From JBCBJZ01 sp038522635 (GTDB taxonomy: Bacteria; Pseudomonadota; Alphaproteobacteria; Rhizobiales; Hyphomicrobiaceae): a DNA stretch of 26,139 bases. Position 1 is the first letter of the stretch; every line of letters starts with the position of its first letter. The notes under the pieces are model-generated. The model saw nothing but the letters and a program-made list of their open reading frames with translations. It was not told where the DNA came from and did not search any database. The stretch covers positions 1 to 26,139 of the forward strand of contig JBCBJZ010000033.1 in the NCBI GenBank assembly GCA_038522635.1. Reading direction: 5' to 3'. The translations under genes and the position numbers were made by a program. Positions 7,974 through 16,906 of the stretch are shown here, piece by piece.

Positions 7974-8219
7974 ATGGCAGAATCCTCCGGCGGCCCGCGC
8001 CGCACCTTCAACCGTCGCCGCAAGACGTGCCCGTTTTCTGGCGATAAAGCCCCGCGCATTGATTACAAGGACGTGCGGTTGCTCGGCCGCTACGTCTCGG
8101 AGCGCGGCAAAATCGTGCCAAGCCGCATCACCGCAGTCTCGGCAAAGAAGCAGCGTGAGTTGGCCAAAGCGATCAAGCGTAGCCGCTTTCTCGGCCTGCT
8201 GCCTTACGTGCTGAAGTAG
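7974..8219 (+). CDS. rpsR: Small ribosomal subunit protein bS18
   Basis: Primary partner of bS6 in the 30S platform. The 81 residues are entirely typical: a basic N-terminus, then KTCPFSGDKAPRIDYKD, RLLGRYVSERGKIVPSRIT and the C-terminal KRSRFLGLLPYV. A GGAGACC lies 7-8 bases before the ATG. It follows rpsF by 138 bases on the same strand, and is followed by a short family A repeat that may help end or stabilise the transcript. Confidence 0.98.
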   Translation: MAESSGGPRRTFNRRRKTCPFSGDKAPRIDYKDVRLLGRYVSERGKIVPSRITAVSAKKQRELAKAIKRSRFLGLLPYVLK

Positions 8220-8223
8220 GCTC

Positions 8224-8264
8224 CTAGTGTCAGTTCGCTTCAACTTGAAGCGGATGAACTCTAG
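8224..8264. repeat. Intergenic repeat family A, copy 3 (internally deleted)
   Basis: The left end (CTAGTGTCAGTTCGCTTCA) is joined directly to the right end (GAAGCGGATGAACTCTAG), leaving 41 bp bounded by CTAG on both sides. It looks like the full element with its middle removed through the shared GAAGCGG segment. It lies just after rpsR. Confidence 0.8.
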
Positions 8265-8360
8265 GTTAAGCCTTGTACGAGGCTTCGGCTCTCCATCCTG
8301 ATTGGTTGGGATGCGGCTCGCGAAAAGCGCATCCCTAACCGCGACCTCGCGGGACAGCTC

Positions 8361-9371
8361 ATGCCCCTTTCGATGCCCTGGATCATCGGTGCGTTTGCCG
8401 GTGCCGTCTCCGCGATGGTGTTCGTCGGCTCGGCGAACGCGGTCGGCCTCGTGCGGGTGATGATGGTGCTAGCCGTGCCGCTGCCCGGGCTTTTGGCAGG
8501 CCTAGGCTGGGGCACGTCCGCAGCGCTGTCGTTTGCGGCTGCCGGGGCGGCGCTTGCTGGCATCTTCGCGGGCTTTGGCGGCATCATCGTCTGGTTGGTG
8601 ACGCTGGGTCTGCCTGTGGCCGCTCTGACCCACGCGACCTACCTTAACCGTCAGGTGGCGCCTTCTGCAATGGGCCCCGGGGGTGGGCAGGCCGGGACGG
8701 AGTGGTACCCGCCGGGCAACCTGTTGTTTCTGATCGCGCTCATCGGATGTTCGCTCGGCGCCGGCCTGATGACGATCATCGCGCAGGACATGGCGACCTT
8801 CAAAGGGCGCATGGTCACGATCGTTGAAACGTTCATCAAAGGCCTGCCGCCTGAAACCGCTGCCCGCTTCAAGCCCGAACAGATCAACACGCTTGCCGAA
8901 TACGCTTTGGCGCTGGTACCAGGCCTCAGCGCGGCCGCGATCGTCGGCGCTTACGTGTTCAACCTCTGGCTTGCCGCGTTGATCACCAAGAGCTCAGGCC
9001 GCCTGGCGCGCACATGGCCGGATCTGCCGTCGACGCAAATGCCGCGCGGGGCCTCGCTCCTGCTTGCGGTCGCCCTTCTTGTCACCATGCTGGGCGGCAC
9101 CATCGCGTTCTTCGCGTCAGCCGTCGCCGGCGGCATGATGTTCGCCTACCTGCTGGTCGGCCTCGCGATCGTGCACGCGATCACCCGCGGCAACACATGG
9201 CGCGGCGCGATCCTGGGCGGCGTCTACGTGGTGCTTTTGTTCTTCAACACGTACGCGGCCATCGGGTTGGTCCTGTTGGGGCTTGCGGAACCGTTCTTGC
9301 CGTTCAAACGCAAGCCGCCCGGTCAATCACCGCCGCCGCCGCCTCGACCGCCGCCACCTCCCGGCACGTGA
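8361..9371 (+). CDS. DUF2232 family multi-pass membrane protein
   Basis: A 336-residue polytopic inner-membrane protein with about eight hydrophobic segments, two in the first 75 residues and a cluster in the last 130. The C-terminus is a Pro-rich cytoplasmic-type tail (PPGQSPPPPPRPPPPPGT). Membrane proteins of the DUF2232 (YybS-like) family commonly lie between rpsR and rplI in alphaproteobacteria, and both the position and the hydrophobic pattern fit. The function is unknown; a transporter-like or scaffolding role is only a guess. GGGACAG lies a few bases before the ATG. It is co-directional with rpsR and rplI and probably co-transcribed. Confidence 0.8.
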   Translation: MPLSMPWIIGAFAGAVSAMVFVGSANAVGLVRVMMVLAVPLPGLLAGLGWGTSAALSFAAAGAALAGIFAGFGGIIVWLVTLGLPVAALTHATYLNRQVAPSAMGPGGGQAGTEWYPPGNLLFLIALIGCSLGAGLMTIIAQDMATFKGRMVTIVETFIKGLPPETAARFKPEQINTLAEYALALVPGLSAAAIVGAYVFNLWLAALITKSSGRLARTWPDLPSTQMPRGASLLLAVALLVTMLGGTIAFFASAVAGGMMFAYLLVGLAIVHAITRGNTWRGAILGGVYVVLLFFNTYAAIGLVLLGLAEPFLPFKRKPPGQSPPPPPRPPPPPGT

Positions 9372-9453
9372 GCCCGCGGCCCCGTCAACCTTTCACATAG
9401 CCATCCGAACCCGCGCGCAGCGCGCGCCCCACCGAACACGAAGGAGCAACCCC

Positions 9454-10077
9454 ATGGACGTGATCCTGCTTGAGCGCATCGGCAAGCTTGGCCAGATGGG
9501 CGACGTCGTCACCGTCAAAGACGGCTACGCGCGCAATTTCCTGCTGCCTCAAGGCAAGGCCATGCGCGCCAATAAGGCGAACATGGCGACGTTCGAAACA
9601 CAACGCGTGCAGCTTGAAACCCGCAACCTCGAAGCCAAGACCGAAGCTGAAGCGGTCGGCGAGAAGCTCGGCGGGGAAAGCTTTGTGCTGATCCGTCAGG
9701 CCGGCGACACGGGCCAGCTCTACGGCTCAGTCTCAACCCGCGACATCGCCGCTGCGCTGACCGAAGGCGGCTTCTCGCTCGATCGGCGCCAAGTGCTGCT
9801 CGACCGCCCGATCAAAGCGCTCGGTGTTCACGACATGGGCGTGCAGCTTCATCCGGAAGTCGAGGTCGCGATCAAGATCAACGTTGCACGTTCGGAAGAG
9901 GAAGCGGAACGTCAGGCCCGCGGCGAAGACGTCACGGTGATCGAGGACGAACAAATCGAGCTCGATACGTTTGATCCCGATGAGATGTTCGAAGACGGCG
10001 CCGCGCCTGAAGATGGGGATGAGGGCGGCGAGGGGCCCGCCGAGATCCCGGGCACCGGCGAACAGCCGACCGTTTAA
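9454..10077 (+). CDS. rplI: Large ribosomal subunit protein bL9
   Basis: Elongated 50S protein that binds 23S rRNA near the L1 stalk. The start MDVILLERIGKLGQMGDVV at 9454 is canonical and has AAGGAG 7 bases upstream, whereas the longer open frame from 9283 lacks similarity. The N-domain (to about residue 52), the connecting helix and the C-domain (to about 150) are all present. At 207 residues it is longer than the typical 150 because of an acidic C-terminal tail of about 50 residues rich in Glu, Asp and Gly; such tails occur in some alphaproteobacterial bL9. The gene ends four bases before a family B repeat, which may act as its 3' hairpin. Confidence 0.96.
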   Translation: MDVILLERIGKLGQMGDVVTVKDGYARNFLLPQGKAMRANKANMATFETQRVQLETRNLEAKTEAEAVGEKLGGESFVLIRQAGDTGQLYGSVSTRDIAAALTEGGFSLDRRQVLLDRPIKALGVHDMGVQLHPEVEVAIKINVARSEEEAERQARGEDVTVIEDEQIELDTFDPDEMFEDGAAPEDGDEGGEGPAEIPGTGEQPTV

Positions 10078-10081
10078 GCGC

Positions 10082-10142
10082 TAAATCATCGGGCGATACA
10101 TCGGGATCACCATAGGTGAGCCCGAAATCGCCCGATGATTTA
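10082..10142. repeat. Intergenic repeat family B, copy 1
   Basis: A 61-bp hairpin with perfect 16-bp arms (TAAATCATCGGGCGAT at 10082-10097, its complement at 10127-10142) and an inner stem CGGGATCACC/GGTGAGCCCG. A second copy in opposite orientation is at 20480-20543. It begins four bases after the rplI stop, and its right end supplies the TAA stop of the small minus-strand gene next to it. Confidence 0.88.
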
Positions 10143-10307
10143 GGTCTGGCGGCCGCGCCAGGCCACGTACAGGGCGCCCACCACAGGGCTCAAAAGCGCG
10201 GCGATGATGAGCGCGCGCATGGCGTCTTGCCCGCGCATAGACGCCCACATTGCAACCAGCAGAGCAAGCGTGATCCACGCCGCCGTCAGCTCCATGATCA
10301 GGCCCAT
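10140..10307 (-). CDS. Hypothetical two-helix small membrane protein
   Basis: A 55-residue open frame starting MGLIMELTAAW and ending VAWRGRQT. It has two hydrophobic stretches (about residues 6-22 and 31-48) separated by a short charged loop (SMRGQDAMR), so a hairpin inner-membrane protein is likely. GAGGG lies 7 bases before the ATG at 10307; an in-frame ATG four codons later is possible. It sits 46 bases downstream of greA on the same strand. The stop codon TAA is inside the arm of the family B repeat, so the present C-terminus may date from the insertion of that element. I do not recognise a family. Confidence 0.55.
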   Translation of the reverse strand: MGLIMELTAAWITLALLVAMWASMRGQDAMRALIIAALLSPVVGALYVAWRGRQT

Positions 10308-10353
10308 CGTCGGCCCTCGGGGGTTGCCCAGATCATCGGGTGATCGGCGCAGC

Positions 10354-10833
10354 CTATTTGTATTGAACCTTCAAGATCTCGTAGGAGCGCGCGCCCTTCG
10401 GCGTGATCACCTCGGCGCTTTCGCCGGTGGACTTCCCGATCAGCGCCCGCGCGATGGGGGACGAAATCGAGATCTTGCCCTCCTTCACGTTGGCTTCGAA
10501 TTCGCCCACGATCTTGTATTTCGTCTTCTCTTCGGTGTCCTCGTCTTCGAGCGAAACGGTCGCCCCGAATTTGACGGTGTCACCGGACATCGACTTGGTG
10601 TCGACCACGTCGGCCCGCGATAGCTTGTCCTCAAGCTCAGCCACCCGCGCCTCGTTGAAGCCCTGCTGCTCCTTCGCCGCGTGGTACTCCGCGTTCTCCG
10701 ACAGATCGCCATGCTCGCGCGCCTCGGAAATCGCACGGATGATGCGCGGACGCTCCTCAGCCTTGAGCCGGTGCAGTTCGGCTTCCAGCGCTGCGAACCC
10801 CTCGACAGTCATCGGTACTTTTTCCATCGCCAT
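10354..10833 (-). CDS. greA: Transcription elongation factor GreA
   Basis: Rescues backtracked RNA polymerase by stimulating transcript cleavage through the secondary channel. At 159 residues the length is normal. The N-terminal coiled coil carries the catalytic tip acidic residues in EHGDLSENAEYHAAKE, and the C-terminal FKBP-like domain has SPIARALIGKSTGE and the final YEILKVQYK. The ATG at 10833 (MAMEKVPMT) was selected because AAGGAG lies 6 bases before it; the frame stays open upstream without similarity. It follows carB on the same strand, as in many alphaproteobacteria. Confidence 0.97.
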   Translation of the reverse strand: MAMEKVPMTVEGFAALEAELHRLKAEERPRIIRAISEAREHGDLSENAEYHAAKEQQGFNEARVAELEDKLSRADVVDTKSMSGDTVKFGATVSLEDEDTEEKTKYKIVGEFEANVKEGKISISSPIARALIGKSTGESAEVITPKGARSYEILKVQYK

Positions 10834-10993
10834 CGCGATCTCCTTCTTTTTGGCAGGTGGCGGCGCGTAAAACCGCAACCCCACGGTTAGTTTCAGCCGG
10901 AACCCCGCAACATTCAAGTCCCAGCGCAAGACGATGCACGGGCATCACCAGCGAAACGGCCAGGCTGTTCACAATGTCGGGGTGCTGATCAGC

Positions 10994-14275
<3,282 letters not shown>

Positions 14276-14407
14276 GGCGCGGGAGGTCTAACGGATGTGT
14301 TGCGCGTTGGCTAGTTGAGAAGCACGCCTGCGACAGGGGCTTGCGCGAACAACGACGATCATCGGGCCTTCGCCGAACCTCACCGAGCCTCACCGCGCTC
14401 AGCGTGC

Positions 14408-14447
14408 AAAACCGCCCCGCCCTGAAACTGGTTCGCGGGCGAGGCGG
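14408..14447 (-). terminator. Terminator after secreted protein gene 1
   Basis: On the minus strand CCGCCTCGCCC pairs with GGGCGGGGCGG (11 bp including one T-G pair; arms 14437-14447 and 14412-14422) and is followed by TTTTGC. It separates the small-protein array from carB. Confidence 0.8.
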
Positions 14448-14503
14448 CGATCGCGGCCAAAGGCTAGGCGGCGGGCAAGGAAACAAACCGCTGCCCCAGC
14501 GCT

Positions 14504-14890
14504 TTAGAAGTTGCACCGGTACTGGCCGAAGTGACCGACCCGGCGACAGCCGCGCTGACGGTTCATGGTCGGGCTTTTGATGAACTTGTGGACGTTCGCA
14601 GGGCGACGCGGACGGGTCGACAGCGGCTTGATGTGCTTCTTCCACGCTTTGCGGCGTTGCCCGGCAGCCCAGGCGGTGATCCCATTACGCGGCCGGCGCA
14701 TCTTCCGGAAGCCACGCTTGCCAAAGCCACCGAAGCGACGCTTGCGACCAGCAACGTTCACGATGGGTGCCGCATCGCCTTGGGAAGCAGCAGCAACGCC
14801 GTGCCATCCAGCCATGCCCGCCTGAGCAGACCCTGCTGCCATCAGCGTACCGGTTAACGAGAGCGCGATGAAAAGAGCTTTACGTTCCAT
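14504..14890 (-). CDS. Small secreted cationic two-cysteine protein, copy 1
   Basis: Unrecognised 128-residue protein. The N-terminus MERKALFIALSLTGTLMAAG is a Sec signal peptide with likely cleavage after SAQA (about residue 24). A short neutral Ala/Gly region is followed by a strongly basic Arg/Lys/Gly-rich body (GRKRRFGGFGKRGFRKMRR) and a C-terminus ending GCRRVGHFGQYRCNF, with a Cys-x10-Cys pair that could form a disulfide after export. AAGGAGATGAAGTC precedes the ATG, giving an ideal SD distance of 8. The gene has its own CRP-like promoter and terminator. Three relatives lie directly upstream at 15114, 15677 and 16267. The longest of the four, with an extra stretch in the middle. Confidence 0.78.
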   Translation of the reverse strand: MERKALFIALSLTGTLMAAGSAQAGMAGWHGVAAASQGDAAPIVNVAGRKRRFGGFGKRGFRKMRRPRNGITAWAAGQRRKAWKKHIKPLSTRPRRPANVHKFIKSPTMNRQRGCRRVGHFGQYRCNF

Positions 14891-14914
14891 GACTTCATCT
14901 CCTTTGGTTTATGA

Positions 14915-14938
14915 GGCGCTGCATCCGTGCGGTGCGCC
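14915..14938 (-). promoter_or_regulatory. 5'-end hairpin in leader of copy 1
   Basis: GGCGC (14934-14938) pairs with GCGCC (14915-14919) on the minus strand, beginning three to four bases after the predicted transcription start. Copies 2 and 4 have hairpins at the same place with different stem bases. Confidence 0.5.
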
Positions 14939-14940
14939 GA

Positions 14941-14990
14941 TAACCAAGAGATGGCGATCGCTCACGACATCATGAGTGATCGTGATCACA
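14941..14990 (-). promoter_or_regulatory. CRP-like operator and class II promoter of copy 1
   Basis: Minus strand TGTGATCACGATCACT (14975-14990) closely matches the CRP consensus TGTGA-N6-TCACA. Its centre lies 41.5 bases before 14941, and CATCTC at 14948-14953 sits exactly at -12 to -7. The predicted transcript starts ATCGGCG, the same as in copies 2 and 4. The regulator is inferred only from the site; another CRP/FNR-family protein is possible. Confidence 0.7.
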
Positions 14991-15038
14991 GATCTGAATG
15001 TTCATTCAGAAAACGTGTCGCGCACGATAAGCGAAGCC

Positions 15039-15070
15039 AAAAAGAAATGCCCCGCCGTTTCCAGCGGGGC
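15039..15070 (-). terminator. Terminator after secreted protein gene 2
   Basis: GCCCCGC pairs with GCGGGGC on the minus strand (arms 15064-15070 and 15049-15055), followed by ATTTCTTTTT. It lies about 45 bases after the stop of copy 2. Confidence 0.82.
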
Positions 15071-15113
15071 GATCAGCACTTGATGATTGCGGATGTTGCC
15101 TGTTCAGGACCTT

Positions 15114-15461
15114 CTAACGCATCCAACGGCGACACCGCGGTGAATAGTAAGGATCACGCAGGCGAGCGCAGTACACCCTCACCTTCATGTGCGGCCTTTT
15201 GAAAATCCGCTTTGAACGTTTCCATTTCAAACCTTTGTGCTTGCCGTACTTGGGATAGGCCACTTTTGGCCCATAGCCGCGCCCTTTGCGACCGTCAAAA
15301 CGAAAACCCTTACGTCCGCGCACCTGCTGGAGGATGCTTGTATCGGCCGGTGCCGTTTGTGCGACATCACCAATGGACATCATACCAGCTTGCGCTGGCG
15401 CGGTCGCTGCCGTCACGGCACCCAAGAAGGTAACAGCGATTAAAAAACTAGAACGTTTCAT
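15114..15461 (-). CDS. Small secreted cationic two-cysteine protein, copy 2
   Basis: Unrecognised 115-residue protein of the same local family. The signal peptide MKRSSFLIAVTFLGAVTAAT ends at APAQA (about residue 25). The mature part begins GMMSIGDVAQTAPAD and continues with a basic body (GRKGFRFDGRKGRGYG, KGLKWKRSKRIFKR). The C-terminus contains YCARLRDPYYSPRCRRWMR, a Cys-x11-Cys pair. Two adjacent ATGs are possible (15464, 15461); the second was chosen because its SD spacing (7) matches the paralogues. The frame is open further upstream to 15557, but that part covers the promoter and leader. Own operator, hairpin leader and terminator. Confidence 0.78.
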   Translation of the reverse strand: MKRSSFLIAVTFLGAVTAATAPAQAGMMSIGDVAQTAPADTSILQQVRGRKGFRFDGRKGRGYGPKVAYPKYGKHKGLKWKRSKRIFKRPHMKVRVYCARLRDPYYSPRCRRWMR

Positions 15462-15482
15462 CATGTTTCTCCTGAGTTTGAT

Positions 15483-15505
15483 GCGACGAGCGCCATGCCG
15501 GTCGC
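15483..15505 (-). promoter_or_regulatory. 5'-end hairpin in leader of copy 2
   Basis: GCGAC (15501-15505) pairs with GTCGC (15483-15487) on the minus strand, beginning at about +5 of the predicted transcript. The stem differs from copies 1 and 4 while the position is kept. Confidence 0.48.
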
Positions 15506-15508
15506 CGA

Positions 15509-15558
15509 TGCTTAAGAGATAACGCTGTTTCACGACGCATAACGTGATCGAGATCACA
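15509..15558 (-). promoter_or_regulatory. CRP-like operator and class II promoter of copy 2
   Basis: Minus strand TGTGATCTCGATCACG (15543-15558) is centred 41.5 bases before 15509. TATCTC (15516-15521) occupies -12 to -7 and the predicted transcript starts ATCGGCG. Geometry is identical to copies 1 and 4. Confidence 0.7.
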
Positions 15559-15618
15559 GTATGAATGGCTATTCAATTGCCATGCGCTTTTCGCGAACGA
15601 AGCGACCGGCGATCAAAC

Positions 15619-15653
15619 AAAAAGGCCGCCCCACCGGTTCCGGTGAGGCGGCC
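15619..15653 (-). terminator. Terminator after secreted protein copy 3
   Basis: GGCCGCCTCACCGG pairs with CCGGTGGGGCGGCC on the minus strand (14 bp with one T-G pair, 2-base loop), followed by TTTTTGTTT. It lies 24 bases beyond the final TGA of the interrupted frame, not beyond the internal TAG, so the gene's original 3' end is at 15677. Confidence 0.88.
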
Positions 15654-15676
15654 CATCCGCATGCAAGACGTGCGTG

Positions 15677-16030
15677 TCAGCATTTAATGAAGCGGCCTGC
15701 GCGGCGCATTCGGATGCAGTTAAGTTGACGACGGATGGCATCGCTACGCACGCGGCGCGTCGCGGTCAACGGCGGCGAAAGCCGCGAACCGGTCCGAAAC
15801 CGCTTAGATTTATGCCATTGACGAAACTTATCGAAACGCCCGGGACCACCGCCGCGGCGGCGACCACCCTACCGGCGATGTTCGTTGATCTTCTGCACGG
15901 CGCCTTGCGCGGACAGTTGATCCAAATCAGCAAAGCCGGGAAGTTGGGCTGCATTAGCTTGCGCTGAGAAGGCACCAATCACCAAAGCGCTGAAGATCGC
16001 TGCGCCAGACACTTGTTTTACGAAGTTCAT
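15677..16030 (-). pseudogene. Small secreted cationic protein, copy 3, interrupted by in-frame TAG
   Basis: The ATG at 16030 follows GGAGAGTTGAA. It encodes the signal peptide MNFVKQVSGAAIFSALVIGA with likely cleavage near AQANA, and 53 residues in total ending VQKINEHRR before a TAG at 15869-15871. The same frame continues for 63 more sense codons without another stop: a Gly/Arg-rich stretch (GGRRRGGGPGRFDKFRQWHK), then NCIRMRRAGRFIKC and TGA at 15677-15679. The Cys-x11-Cys pair has the spacing seen in copies 2 and 4. One substitution explains the break; no frameshift is needed. Either a young nonsense pseudogene, a functional 53-residue truncated product, a readthrough gene or a sequencing error. 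Promoter, SD and terminator are all kept, which argues that decay, if any, is recent. Confidence 0.75.
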
Positions 16031-16084
16031 TTCAACTCTCCATTATTTATATTGTTGCGATACACGGGATCTATCCGATACCGA

Positions 16085-16134
16085 TACCGTGAAAGTGGAA
16101 ACTCCAACCCTTGAGTAAGAGTGATCTGGATCAC
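16085..16134 (-). promoter_or_regulatory. CRP-like operator and promoter of copy 3
   Basis: Minus strand CGTGATCCAGATCACT contains the palindrome GTGATC-N2-GATCAC (16121-16134). An ATCGG lies about 42 bases from its centre (16081-16085), as in the sister promoters, and is repeated once more at 16075-16079. The presumed -10 (CACTTT) is weaker than CATCTC or TATCTC in the other copies, and the leader hairpin is not clear. Confidence 0.58.
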
Positions 16135-16209
16135 GAAATGAATGGAAAATGAATGGCGCTTCTTTTATTTTATTCGCCCCACCACTTGTAGAAAAAAAGC
16201 AAGCGCAAC

Positions 16210-16246
16210 AAAAGCAAGAACCGCCCCGCTGTTTCCAGCAGGGCGG
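16210..16246 (-). terminator. Terminator after secreted protein gene 4
   Basis: CCGCCCTGCTG pairs with CAGCGGGGCGG on the minus strand (11 bp with one T-G pair, 4-base loop; arms 16236-16246 and 16221-16231). It is followed by TTCTTGCTTTTG and a further T-rich tract at about 16190-16200. Confidence 0.78.
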
Positions 16247-16266
16247 ATGTTTCAGGTCAGCTCTGA

Positions 16267-16608
16267 TTAGCGGAAGCAACGGATGCGGAAACCGCGAGCC
16301 TGGAGCCGCTTGCAGCGGATGTAACGAGCCAGGCGACCAAAGCGCTTACGCTTCCAGTGCCAGCGCTTGAAACGGTGCCAACGCTTGAAGTGGTGGAAGC
16401 GCTTGTAGCGGCGGAAGCCACCGAAGCGACGGCCATGGAAGCGGCGTCCGCGGAAGCCGGCTTTCTGGACTTCGGGTGCTGCCGTTTCCGAAGCGGGAGC
16501 GGCGTTGGCGAGGTTGCCCATGCCAGCCATGCCAGCTTGAGCGGGGGCGGATGCGACAGCCATCGTGGCGGCGAGGACTGCAGCAGCGAGGATTGCTTTC
16601 ACTTTCAT
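16267..16608 (-). CDS. Small secreted cationic two-cysteine protein, copy 4
   Basis: Unrecognised 113-residue protein and the most extreme member of the array. The signal peptide MKVKAILAAAVLAATMAVAS ends at APAQA (about residue 25). The mature protein starts GMAGMGNLANAAPASE, then becomes almost purely basic and aromatic: RRFHGRRFGGFRRYKRF, then KRWHRFKRWHWKRKRF, which resembles cationic Trp/His/Arg-rich membrane-active peptides. The C-terminus has CKRLQARGFRIRCFR, a Cys-x11-Cys pair. The SD GGAG is 8 bases before the ATG. It is the first copy in transcription order but has its own promoter and terminator. No domain was recognised; possible roles are membrane or nucleic-acid binding, heme or metal binding, or envelope stress, all speculative. 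Confidence 0.8.
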   Translation of the reverse strand: MKVKAILAAAVLAATMAVASAPAQAGMAGMGNLANAAPASETAAPEVQKAGFRGRRFHGRRFGGFRRYKRFHHFKRWHRFKRWHWKRKRFGRLARYIRCKRLQARGFRIRCFR

Positions 16609-16629
16609 CGGTGTTTCTCCTGTGTTTGT

Positions 16630-16651
16630 GGCCCCGCTCCAGTGCGGCGCC
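16630..16651 (-). promoter_or_regulatory. 5'-end hairpin in leader of copy 4
   Basis: GGCGCCGC (16644-16651) pairs with GCGGGGCC (16630-16637) on the minus strand with one mismatch and a 6-base loop, beginning at +4 of the predicted transcript. The strongest of the three leader hairpins. Confidence 0.52.
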
Positions 16652-16653
16652 GA

Positions 16654-16703
16654 TGACCAGGAGATGAGGCGTGATCACGCGATCGAGAGTGATCGTGATC
16701 ACA
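16654..16703 (-). promoter_or_regulatory. CRP-like operator and class II promoter of copy 4
   Basis: Minus strand TGTGATCACGATCACT (16688-16703), identical to the copy 1 site, is centred 41.5 bases before 16654. CATCTC (16661-16666) occupies -12 to -7 and the predicted transcript starts ATCGGCG. An extra GTGATCAC palindrome at 16671-16678 lies between operator and -10. Confidence 0.7.
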
Positions 16704-16782
16704 GTTTGCGCGAATGGACGTTTTTTTGCGGTTTGGGAGCGGATGCGTAGACCGGAGCCCCCCCCAGAGGGCTTGGGCCGCC

Positions 16783-16886
16783 TTAGAGTCAGTTCGCTTC
16801 AGCTTGAAGCGGCACCGACGTCTAAGCTTTTGTTTTGCCGTTTATCTTTCGCTTCAGGCGATTCCACCTGAAGCGGATGAACTCTG
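16783..16886. repeat. Intergenic repeat family A, copy 4
   Basis: Full-length copy (about 104 bp) with both palindromic modules: GTCAGTTCGCTTCA...TGAAGCGGCACCGAC and CTTCAGG...CCTGAAG, and the linker CTAAGCTTTTGTTTTG. Its ends are degraded (TTAG and CTCTGG in place of CTAG). It lies 21 bases after the stop of the ChaN-like gene. The remainder of the gap to the copy 4 promoter contains no gene. Confidence 0.85.
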
Positions 16887-16906
16887 GCGCTTAAGGGACA
16901 GCCGCC

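Noticed and set aside
7287..8243. 318-codon minus-strand frame over rpsF and rpsR
   Set aside because: Explained by the repetitive rpsF tail and codon bias; both ribosomal genes on the plus strand are certain.
10331..10345. Third copy of repeat B next to greA
   Set aside because: Only about ten bases match (GATCATCGGG) and the rest of the element is missing; could be chance.
15869..15871. Pyrrolysine (UAG) decoding in copy 3
   Set aside because: No pyl genes are in view, other genes here end with TAG normally, and alphaproteobacteria are not known for this. Nonsense mutation or low-level readthrough is simpler.
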